Assembly: GCA_035079385.1 (NCBI GenBank)
Contig: JAVHKY010000029.1
Location: 11,594,001-11,658,000, forward strand
Length of the DNA stretch: 64,000 bases
Direction of reading: 5' to 3'
Source of the DNA: Aspidiotus rigidus
Lineage: Eukaryota; Arthropoda; Insecta; Hemiptera; Diaspididae
The notes beneath the pieces were generated by a model that did no database searches, was not told the origin of the DNA, and saw only the letters and a program-made list of their open reading frames with translations. The position numbers and the translations under genes are program-made. Shown here one piece after another: positions 54,185 to 64,000 of this stretch. Numbering within the stretch: position 1 is the first letter of the stretch; each line of letters opens with the position of its first letter.

Positions 54185-56800
54185 GAGGGAGGAATTCTAC
54201 GTAGACCCTTGATTCTGATAAGAAACCTTCAACTATGCAATAAGTAGAAGTGAAATTTGGAAAACAAAGGAAAGGGTGAGAATCAAGTGTAGAAGAATTC
54301 TCGATAAAAAGTCTATAAATAGAGTTGGGAGCTAAGATGTAGAGAAATTCTGGAATAAGAAAAAAACCTGGAAGGAGGGAAAAAAGACGAAGAAAAAGAG
54401 TTTGATTCGTTACCTACGTATGAGTGAGGTGGAATTTAGAAATATCGAAGAGAACACGGATTCATAGGGAAAGAGGTTGAAAAGAAGAACTTGAAAAACG
54501 TCATAGGACTATAGGATATGGAATTATAGGAATAGTGACGAGTGGAGGGGGAGGAGGGGGAAAGTGGAAAATGAAAACCCGTGGAATGGTGAAAAACAAG
54601 AACATACTTAGGAAGAATTTGAGGTTGAAGATGATACGAGTCTAGATAATGCTTCAATGGTGTATCATCCAATTTTATCCCTAAAAATTATTCTGAATTT
54701 CTTGTCTCCACTCATTTAACCTCGATACTTATCTCAAAAACTCGGAAATATCTCGATTTTTAAGATTATTTCGAAGATCGCAATGTCGACTTCTGGAAGT
54801 AAGTTTTGAGTTTTGGAGTCCCATGCATTTGTCTCCGTCACCACACATTCTCAAGGATCCCTCTTATTTTCTAGGTTTCCTTTTGGTTTCCAGTTTGTTC
54901 GCCACTCTCTTCCAGATATCTTATCGTACACCTTCCCAAGATTCTTTTCTGCAATCTTTACAAGTTGAACTATCCTACGCTAATTTTTTTAATCATCGTG
55001 TTCAAGCTGCCTTATTCGAATTGTCCTTCGTCGTGTACTTTGTCCATGATTTGATTCCTCAGGCCTCAGTTCTAGTTTTCTCAATCTCGCAGGAAAAAAT
55101 ACTCTGTATACAGAATTTAAACAGCTATAATTTGACTAGCCTTGATAAAAATCAGTAGCACAATCATGGTACTACGATAGAATACGCTCCAAACGTACGA
55201 AAAAATGAAATTAATACGTATACTATTTAGGTTGTGTGTGTATTTTGTGTTCCGAGAATCGATGTTTTCGGTCCAGAAGAACGAGTGTCATCTTTTTACT
55301 GTTAGATATGTTGGGGACAGGATAGATACCTATTGAAGTAGGATTAACACGAACGTGTTCTAGTTTTGGAAGACGAATAGACTCATTGTGTCGATACGGA
55401 CCCAAACCCTAACGGGTCGTCGAGAATGAGGTAGACGAGACACGGATTGGCGCCGAATATACCCTTTTATACATTGTGGTGATTGTGAAACGTGACACAT
55501 TTGTCACTTCTCAACTCCTTCAAGAATATAAACATACCTAATATGTACAACTCAATCATTTCAACTCCGCGCAAACGAGAAATTTTCAAGGAGATTCCGA
55601 CTAGTTACAGGTGAGGAGACGGTGATGAATTAATTTTTCGTCGAAAAATATACGGGTATTAGGGCGGTTTTCTGGGAGGGTGGAATAGTGACAGTCAACC
55701 TTGAATGATTCATAAGAAGGGAATTATTTTTCTTCAAATCGAATTATTCTACGCACGGTCTTGATTCGCTAGCCACAGTATCTTCCTAGATAATGCGTAT
55801 CAGTAGAAACTGCCACATGATCAAACGATATTTTCTATCTTTATTTTAATTTTATTAATATACTATCTCTATCTGGTAGAAAGTGAGAAAAAATTCACAC
55901 GTGTGTATGCGATATAGAGGTAAACGGACATACACTGTATATTGTCGATCAGTATCGTGAAAGACCCTGTTGCGAGCGGAACTGAAAAAATATTCTACAC
56001 GTCAAAGCATCGTGCATACATGTGTAAATTTATGACATGGTCGATAATTTTTTGTATTCTACATCAGGGTTTGTTTTCATGTAGATAACGTTTAAGGTTT
56101 TTGAATTGTGTATCGAAAGAGAACATGACTGTATACAAAAGTGAATTCCGTCACGAAGAGGTTCTGTGAAAGATTACGGTGTGACGGAATTTGAAGATAT
56201 GGGCTAAAAATTACCAAAATTTCCAATTTTCGTGAACATATGAACTTTCTTTCCCCCAATATTGAGTTTCTCTGTTTCCAAAAACTAGTGAGAGAATTCA
56301 GAAGAGAGGAATATACCCAGGTAAAGCTGAGAGAAATTAAGAACAATTGATAATACATGATAATCCTTAAAATCGAAGGAATTACGATTTTCATTGCAGT
56401 AACAGGACCTTACGTAGCCACTTTCATGAATTATACAGATTTCAGGGATGTCTTATCTTAAAAATTTTCCAGACCCTCATTCTCGTTTACTGCGTTTATT
56501 CCCTCCCTCTCCACCCATCTCTAAACTATCAAGCTGCAAAAGCTTCCTCTTTTCAAGACTTTTTTATATACAGCACTCCACTAGCTAACATCAAGAACGA
56601 TTTCAAAGATTGTAAAGAGTAATATCAGTTTCAAAAAATTCTACTTATACGATATCCAAAACTGAACGTTTCACATGAATTTGGATGTAGTTGAAATCTT
56701 TTCTGTATGAGAAAGGGTGTTAACCAGCGGCATTCTAACTCGAAAAATTTTTAGGAGGATCGAGAAGGAGTTTAGAAGAGAAAGACCATCAATTGAAATT
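54185..56800. other. No gene recognised
   Basis: The 54.2-54.65 kb part is purine-rich on the plus strand. The 54.8-55.16 kb part has a plus 111-codon frame with no motif I know. The 55.2-56.0 kb part is CG-containing spacer. The minus frame at 56394-56092 shows nothing recognisable. Confidence 0.45.
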
Positions 56801-56804
56801 TCAA

Positions 56805-58325
56805 CTTGCCAGACCAATGAGCCATGTTGACCGAAAATCGGCGTCAGAGCGACTGAGGGTTTATTTCTTCGAAAATCATTCGCCGAAATTGAGTCGATAC
56901 ATCGTTCAAATCGACCTCACGTCAACGTCGATACAAAATTGGCAAAGTTTTACTCATTTGCCAAGTCGATCCAACGACTTGAAATTTTGTATCAACCTAA
57001 TAACGACTGCTCTTTTGCGTCAACTTCGAGTCGAGTCGTAGTTTTCCGGGAATGTGCGCTGGTCGACTTTAAATCGACGTCGATCTTCGAGTCAAGTTCT
57101 CCAAATTAAACTGACTGTTGTTCTGTCGCGATCGTCAATTTTTAGTTTTTTGGGAATGTACGCTGATAGACCTTGAATCAACCTCGAATGGACGTCGATC
57201 TGTAGTCGATTTCGATTCGATTTCTCCAAATTTTTTTATCGACCTGAAATTGACTACCTCGTTGGGTCGGTTTCGGGTCAATTTGTAATTTTTTGAGAAT
57301 GCACGCTGGTCGACTTTGAATCGACCCCAAAATGACGTCGATCTAAAGTTGAATTTGAGTCGAGTTCCCCCAAAATTTTCTTATCGACCTGAAATCAATT
57401 GCTCTGTTACGTCGATTTCAAGTCTATTTGTAGTTTTTCGAGAATGCTCGCTAGTCGAGAATCGACTTCTCCAAATTTTCTATTCATCACCTAAAATCAA
57501 CTGTTCTGTCGCGTCAATTACTTGTCAATTTTTGGTATTCTGGTAATGTTCGCTGATCGACTTCAAATCGACTTAAAATCGACGCCGATCTGGAGTTGAT
57601 TTTGAGTCGAGTTCTCCGAATTATCTTATCGACCTGAGATCGAATGTTCTGTTGGTGCGATAACGTTGATCCGAAGTTAATTTTGAGTCGATTTCTTCAA
57701 TTTTTTTTATCGACCTGAAATTAAATAGTCCTCTGATGCGTCGATTTCAAGTCGATTTGGAGTTTTTTGGTTATGGTACGCTAATCGATTTCAAATCGAC
57801 TTCGATCTAGAGTCAATTTGTAAAGTCAATCCTTTGCGGCATTCCGTCTGTTTGTAGCCCTTCTTCGCAAACGGAATGCAGTCGTAATTATAATTATAGC
57901 GATGGCCATTGAAAATTTCATTCATAAATGCTTGATCAGTCCAGCAATGGTCGAATCGACGCAATATCGACGTCAACTATCAATCGCTATTGAAATTTTA
58001 TACCAGAAGTCGACTCAGTTTCGACCTTTCTCGATCCTGAAACCCAATCAGACTGTGAACTTGAATTTGACGCCATTCGGACCGGTCAACCTCCAAGATA
58101 ACTGCGATAGTTTTCAATAAAATTGATAAGGAAATCAATAAATTGATAAGTAAACCAGGGGAATTCAATGTGTGGCGTGTAAATACGAGTGCGTTGGAAT
58201 GTACAGTTTGTTCACCAATGAAAGATGTGTAATCGACTCAAAATCGGCGTCGATTTTGAGTCGACTACCCGTCATTTAGGCTCGATTTGCTGGCTTAACG
58301 TCGAAAGGCGAGTCGACTCAATTCA
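56805..58325. repeat. TCGA-dense satellite family, array 3 (degenerate)
   Basis: Monomers with CGACCTGAAAT...TCTGTTG...TCGATTT recur at about 57240, 57387, 57486, 57632 and 57713, spaced 80-150 bp, and more weakly at 56810-57200 and 58210-58325. A non-satellite patch lies at about 57830-58200. The frames here are not genes. Confidence 0.85.
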
Positions 58326-58329
58326 ACGG

Positions 58330-60630
58330 GAAGAGGGTTACCATTTTCTTTTTCCACTCCTCCCTCCTGACCAAATGGAAGCTTATTAGTAATAATTTCT
58401 CTTACATAATAGCAACTCTAAAAACGCAATTGTCTTCGTTCTTAGCCTTACTCTCTTCATAACATCGGAAGTCCACATCATCTCAGCCAAAAATTATTCT
58501 TGCTGATGACTTCGGTGCCCCTCTTAAAGAAGCAATATTAAAATAGCTCAAAACTTCAAGCCTTTAGAAAAGTTGGGCAGTTCTTCTCATCATATCAACT
58601 TCTTTCTCATCCAAAACCCACCGCAGAAGACATCTTCTGATTTCTGTTTTTTTCCTTCATACCTCCAAGAAAGAATAGCACCATTCCCAAAAAATATCAT
58701 GAATTCCGAAGACTCCATATTGAAAACTTGGAACGCAGGATCTGAAAATATCTCTGCTCTCTTCGATTGGCTGGCTGTGATTGAGACTGTCCGTTGCAAT
58801 TTATGTAGAAAAGAGAGATAATTTCACCTTAAGCTGATTCTTATAGATATTTTCTCCAGAATTTTGCGGATTTGTTTTTCAGACAAAATTAATCCTGAGA
58901 CACCCCTCAATCCCTATATGTTCTTCATGCATCAACTTCCCGGCACCGAGATGGTCCTTTTGATCGTCTATTGACCTGTTCACCGACGACAACTCCAACA
59001 CTTTTTTGGATACTATATACACATTGACGGAATCCCTTTTCATATATCCACCATAAAATTTTGAAATAATCATGCGCGTAAGGTAAATTTAATGACGGCT
59101 CTCGCGCAAGATAACGGAAGATGTATCTAGAAGAAATGATGGTCCAAAATTGTATCTTCTTTTTACTCTCGTAATGAAAACTAAACTCATAAAAATGCAT
59201 AAAAAATTTCAAATACGATCATTGCTGATGCAATCGTTTCACATAGTCGTCAGTCAGTTATCCATTATGTATCAAAAAATTAGTCTACTTTGAATACGAA
59301 GAGAAAATTTTAATAGCGAGGCCATGAAGAACTAGAGACCTACTACAGAATCCATCAAATTTTTGAACCCAGAGATAGCAAAAAAAAAAAATACTCATTG
59401 ATATTGAAAAAATTGCGTTCTCCAAGTTTGAAAGTTTTAAGTCGCTTAATATAATATTGCAATACCCAAGGTTGCTTCCAATGGAATTCCTGTTCACTAA
59501 CAACCTCACTTCTAGATCATTTTACGTCTTTAATTTTCCAGGAAACGAAGTTTATTGCTTTCACTTCTTCTTTTCGGATCGAGAAACAATTTAATCGAGA
59601 TTGGCCATGCATATTCTCCATGTGGACGTCTTATTTGCATTCGATTCGAGTGTACGTATAAGACAGCCCATATGGGTATTGTGGAGACTGCGAAGATTCA
59701 CAGATGAATATCGTACCTAATTAAACGAATGATAGATTAATTTTTTCACACTAATAAAGACGTTTTTTCTATAAATAATTCCACCGATGAACTCGATTAG
59801 GAATCCGTCGGTATACAGTTTAATTGGCCACCGATAACGTGCAAAGATGATTGATGATGATTTCGATAACGTGGGCGCAACCGCTATATGAAGGAGATGA
59901 GGAGAAGAATTTCGATCGGATTTTTATTGTTTTCCTATAAAAATGTACAAATGACATGAATTTTATACACTTTTTTTCTTTTCTGTCTGTAATATATCCT
60001 TCTCAAATGCCTATATACAATACTTTTCATCATACAATTAAAACAAAAAATTCGCTTCGAGTGCTGAATCCTATACATAAAATCATCAATCAATGGATAG
60101 GTTATTTTCTTTTTATAGTCGAAAGAGGAGACGTATAGATTCGAACGAACGAACATTTACGATCTCAATTATTTTATTACTTATTTGCCTGGTTTCGGTA
60201 TTGTTTGGATAGTGTAGAAGATAGCCGACATCCGCCGCGTTATATTATGTTATAGGCGATCGGATTAAACTTCCGAGACAGTTCTTATACGTACTATAAA
60301 CTTCTCCTCCTTAATCTGCCGTTTCTGAAGTCATTTGATCGTAAAACTATAGAAAATTATTTCAACTCTTATAGATTTTAGTACGTATACGGAAACCTTT
60401 AAAGATGACTCAGGTCAGTAACATGAACAGTTTCTTAGATTTTCGCTTCAGCAACAAAGTTCTGGAATACTAGTCCAGGTAGATCCTATTTGTTTTTCAA
60501 TGACATATAAGGATGCGTTGAGATTATTTCATTTTTTTCAGAAACGGGAAGAAAGCCTGTGCAGCTCTAAAAATATTATCTTTAATGAAAATTCCCAGAT
60601 AATCCTGAAATATTTTATCGGAACTTGCCA
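58330..60630. other. No gene recognised
   Basis: Near 58496 a short L-A-D-D-F-G piece could be a trace of a reverse transcriptase, but nothing else supports it. The 58573-58821 frame is not recognisable. The 59.55-60.4 kb part is CG-containing spacer with overlapping frames on both strands at 59.94-60.16 kb. Confidence 0.4.
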
Positions 60631-60635
60631 CAATA

Positions 60636-60976
60636 CAAGACTAGGCCAGGATTAGGAGTAGGCAACGAAGGCAGCTACCTACAACGGCAAATTTTTGAAG
60701 GGGGAGAATGTTTCTTAATTCTTTCTTCTTCATCGTGAAAAAAATGAAAAAGGGAATCTTTTCCACCCACTATTTGCTTACCGTGATCATTTTAATTTTT
60801 AAAAGAAAACGGTGTGAGCGGCGTAAAGTGTGGAGCTAACACAAAGGCAGAATACGTAAAAGAGAGTGGTAAATTTTCGGGGTGGCAAAATTTTCCCAAT
60901 TTCTTGGGGGAAGTACGAAATGCGGTGGCATGGTTTCAACTGCCTACAGCGGCTGGAAGAGTAAATTCATCGCTTT
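60636..60976. mobile_element. Possible eroded hAT-like non-autonomous element
   Basis: The left side has GTAGGCAACGAAGGCAGC, then CTACCTACAACGGCAAATTT. The right side, in reverse, has CCAGCCGCTGTAGGCAGTTG. G-rich stretches (GAAGGGGGAG and TTGGGGGAAG) lie inside on both sides. This arrangement resembles hAT-like elements ending in a 'TAGGCA..TGCCTA' motif. Exact ends and target duplication could not be set. Confidence 0.3.
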
Positions 60977-60999
60977 TTCTCTACATCTACACAAGTAAC

Positions 61000-61555
61000 A
61001 GATTGGATATAATAACTCACTTTTAGCCTGTTCTTCTAGCGCGATCTTCACGATTAAGTCGAAAGCGAGTTCGAAAAACCAAAAAAGGGTGAACGTCTCC
61101 AATATAATTTCGAGAGTTGTTGCTAATTTACGGTTCATCAAGTCGTCACTATCACTTATCGCAAAAAGTGAACATCGAGACTTGTTGAGACGTTAGAAAA
61201 TCAGGCATCTTTTCGGATTCTAACCATCTATCAGACCTGACCTGAGCCACATCCAGGAAAACAAACCAAAAATAAGCGATTCAGTTAAGAACATGGTATC
61301 TTATTCCCAAAATATTCAATTATGAAAATAATACTGCTGAAAAACAAGAACCTATAAAAATTCTTGATCTATAAATAGAAATTTCGCGATTTCTAACGAG
61401 AAACAATTTATATTAATCGAATTTTGTTTTTCTTTGTTACAGGTAAGTTCAGATGATTTTTAGATGTAGTCGTTATGAAACAAATCCAGGTATGACCTAT
61501 GTACATAATTTTGCTTTTTATCGAGAAAAAGTTGGGAAAAAAATTTTTACGGCCC
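61000..61555. other. No gene recognised
   Basis: AT-rich spacer; I see nothing in it. Confidence 0.5.
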
Positions 61556-61559
61556 AATA

Positions 61560-62010
61560 GAGCTAGCACTGAAAAGATTGTATTCCAGGAATCACCCCCC
61601 TTCCCCTCCTTCTCACTATTGCCAAGAAAAACATTTTGAAAGTTTTGGTCTTCATCATTTTTCACAGGATCTTTAAATAGAGCGACAGAAGGTATCATCC
61701 TTAGCACTCGAGCTTTCCGCTCCATGAGGCCATGCTGGCTACATTTTGACAATATGCCCGACATTATTTTGCATGAACGCTTTAGATAAAGCGCTAAAAG
61801 ATGATCTTCCTCGGCACTTGACAGAAGTTTTCTCATTCTCTCCTCCTCCGCTCCATGGGCTCACACTGACTACATTTTGACAATTTGGTCCAAATAGTTT
61901 GTATGAATCATCTGCACATAGCTACAAAGTATAAAAAGAAAATTTCCTGGGCAATTAGGAAAAGTTTTCCCCCTCCTTCCTCACTTTCATGAGCTCACGC
62001 TATAAGAGTT
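61560..62010. repeat. Degenerate ~132-bp tandem repeat, about three copies
   Basis: TCCATGAGG/TCCATGGGC/TTCATGAGC followed by a CTGACTACATTTTGACAAT-type block recurs at about 61721, 61852 and 61986, with CCTCC-rich ends between. The minus 142-codon frame (61836-61408) covers part of this and is not supported as a gene. Confidence 0.65.
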
Positions 62011-62213
62011 TTAAAAAGTACTATAGATTTTTTGAAGTTATGAGTAACTGCTCGCTCAAGGATTAACAGAATCAGATGAGGGGCAGGGGGGGAAATGACT
62101 GCGTCCTAGGAAAATCTACTTTTATACTCGCTTTTAATTGCTTGATTTCAACCTTTACGCTTTTCGTAATCCAAAAGAAGAGAACAAGTTGTTGATGCTT
62201 GACCTCTTAATAA

Positions 62214-63125
62214 ATGGTCGGAAGGCAGGGTGTCGTGCCTGGTCCAGAAAATTATTGAAATTCGTAGAAAAAATTACACTTAATACATTGAAACTTCAAG
62301 ACAAGGGTTTTGAACCAATTAGTGAAATTGAAAAATTATTAACATAATTAAGATATATAATATAAGAAAATTTTCTTAGCAAAACATATTTGTTACAAAT
62401 ACTAAAAAATTGTAGGATAATTAAAATATGGTAAAAATAATAAAATAATGAAATGGTCGGAAGACAGGGTGTCCACTGGCTCAGAAAATTATTGAAACTC
62501 GTTGAAAAAGTCGTACTTAATGCAGCGGACCTTCCAGACAATGGTTTTGAGCCGATCAAGAAATTAAAATTATCATAACTAAGATTATAAATAAGAAAAT
62601 TCTGTTAGGAAAATATATATCTATCATATTAAAAATGTTTGATTCATTAAAATATGGTAAAATAATAAAATAATGAAATGGTCGGAAGACAGGGTGTCCA
62701 CTGGCTCAGAAAATTATTGAAACTCGTTGAAAAAGTTGCACTTAATCCTTCCAGACAATGGTTTTGAGCCGATTAAGAAATTAAAATTATCATAACTAAG
62801 ATTATAAATAAGAAAATTTTCTAAGGAAAAAATATCTATCATATTAAAAATGTTTGATTCATTAAAATATGGTAAAAAAATAAAATAAGAAAATGGTCGG
62901 AAGACAGGGTGTCCTGTGGCCCAGAAAATTATTGTAACTCCTTGAAAAAGTCGCACTTAATGCACCGGACCTTCCAGACAACGGTTCTGAGCCGATAAAA
63001 GAAATCAAAATTATCATCATAATTGAGATTATAAATACGCGTAAGAAAATTTTCTTAGTAAAATAAATCTATCATATTGGAAATTTTTGATTCATTAAAG
63101 TAGGTTAAAAAGAATGAAATAATGA
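62214..63125. repeat. Tandem repeat of 215-239 bp, four copies
   Basis: ATGGTCGGAAG(A/G)CAGGGTG recurs at 62214, 62453, 62678 and 62893. Each unit has a GC-balanced 5' half (CAGAAAATTATTGAAAC...CCTTCCAGACAA) and an AT-rich 3' half ending in an AATAATAAAATAATGA-like run. The last three copies are close relatives and the first is diverged. Plus and minus frames here follow the repeat. Confidence 0.95.
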
Positions 63126-63154
63126 TTGATTTTATTTTTATAAATAATCCTAAT

Positions 63155-63364
63155 CAGGCGCGGATCCACGGGGGGGGGGGGGGGGAAATAGGAGAATCCC
63201 CCCCCCCAAAAAAAAAAAATAAATAAATAAATAAATAAATAAAAAATAAAAAAATAAAAAACAAAAAATCTGTAGTTTCGAAGAAAATGTAAAAAAAAAA
63301 AAAGTCCTTCAGATTTTTTTTTTATTATTTCTCCCCCAAAAATGATCGTCTGGATCTGCGCCTG
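63155..63364. mobile_element. hAT-like MITE with homopolymer-rich interior
   Basis: It begins CAGGCGCGGATCCA and, read in reverse from 63364, CAGGCGCAGATCCAGA; these are inverted repeats of about 14 bp. The start is that of a widespread hAT-type end (CAG..GCGGATCCAGGGGG). Inside are a 17-18 base G-run, a C-run, A-runs and (AAAT)n. CTAAT abuts both ends, but a clean 8-bp duplication is not visible (ATCCTAAT against CTAATAAT). The homopolymers may be misassembled in length. Confidence 0.75.
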
Positions 63365-64000
63365 CTAATAATCTTCGATCAATAGGTCAGAAAGTGCCAA
63401 AAGGACAAAGAAAACGTTCGCGTTCGTTATTTATATAAGAACTTCGTTATACAGAAATTACATTTATGTGCATGCATTATGCTGAATGTGTCACATCAAA
63501 ACCGCTTTATCGATCTCATCGTACTCGCGCAAGGCCTTCGTTTTTTTTCCCTTCTGTAGCAGCTTCATGAGCTTCCAAAATTGACTCTTTATGCTTTATT
63601 ATAGTCGATAATGAACTGGCAGTATACTTGCTTGCAATGTCTTTTTCCTTCATGCCACTAATCGGAAATTTCATCTGACAGGATTAGGGGAATAAAACGA
63701 CAACTAAGACTAAGCAATTCTAAACATTACTGACCTATTACGACCAGATGGACGAGAATTCCCACCCTTATAGCCAATATTCATGTAGGTTGCAAGCAAA
63801 GATTGTCAAGAAAAACTTGTATGTTCCAAGTTTTGCAGTACAATTTAAGCTTCTGCATAATAAAAAAATTAGTTATAATAGACGATTTCGTTATACAGAA
63901 AGAAGTCAACCTCGTGAAGAAAATAAGCGTCCCGGGCTGAAATTTTCACGGGGCCCCTTCCCTTCGAAATCGTATTTTTTTTCTACGGTCAAATGGGGGA
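63365..64000. other. No gene recognised; possible element end at the right edge
   Basis: Spacer with no recognisable frame. From about 63928 a GTCCCGGGCTGAAATTTTC block followed by GGGGCCCC resembles the start of a GC-ended DNA transposon that would run out of the window; only one end is visible. Confidence 0.35.

Noticed and set aside
58490..58520. LADDFG piece suggesting a reverse transcriptase
   Set aside because: A single short match with no other RT block in order around it.
61408..61836. 142-codon minus frame
   Set aside because: Overlaps a degenerate tandem repeat and shows no domain or start-site support.

Overview
This is eukaryotic, intron- and repeat-rich nuclear DNA, most likely from an arthropod and probably an insect. 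The reasons are the transposon mix (Penelope-like, I/Jockey-type non-LTR, Copia, hAT and a Transib-like element), long AT-rich spacers, and CG dinucleotides that are not depleted. I cannot name the species. There is no operon structure, rRNA, tRNA or CRISPR, and no complete cellular gene that I can identify. Most long open frames are transposon remains or repeat artefacts.

Layout. 1-1.19 kb: an array of about eight ~142-bp repeats ending in a GC-rich, hAT-like terminus. 3.4-6.3 kb: a decayed Penelope-like element (PLE) on the minus strand, broken by two younger insertions. One is a 155-bp palindrome. The other is a 959-bp element with ~316-bp inverted repeats, RSS-like ends (CACAGTG) and a perfect 5-bp GC-rich target duplication (CGGCC), which points to a non-autonomous Transib. 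8.6-12 kb: the 3' end of one non-LTR element, an I-type element remnant (reverse transcriptase thumb, RNase H, C-terminal domain), and a second PLE fragment (GIY-YIG endonuclease). 13.6-16.3, 25.7-28.0 and 40.7-42.8 kb: a dispersed family built on a ~45-bp repeat, several copies of which carry the repeat in inverted arrays, as foldback elements do. 19.9-20.3 kb: a Copia gag relic. 36.3-36.9 kb: a hAT MITE with a perfect 8-bp duplication, and a 129-bp inverted repeat enclosing a hammerhead-ribozyme-like core. 34.8-35.5, 52.1-54.2 and 56.8-58.3 kb: arrays of a TCGA-dense satellite with a 252-bp higher-order unit. 47.1-48.4 kb: another I-type reverse transcriptase relic. 62.2-63.1 kb: a ~225-bp tandem repeat followed by a hAT MITE.

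Candidate host coding sequence is sparse and unrecognised: a signal-peptide ORF plus a long overlapping frame at 24 kb (minus), open frames at 39.4-39.7 kb (minus), 33.6-34.0 kb (plus) and 16.5-16.7 kb (plus), a possible two-exon gene end at 49.5-49.8 kb (plus), and a possible 5' exon at 29.6-29.8 kb. These lie in stretches with a distinctive CG-containing composition (many TACG/CGTA words), which probably are the unique-copy DNA between transposon-derived blocks. No pathway can be reconstructed. The window reads as intergenic or intronic DNA shaped by nested transposition and satellite growth. Every alignment here was made by eye, without database search.
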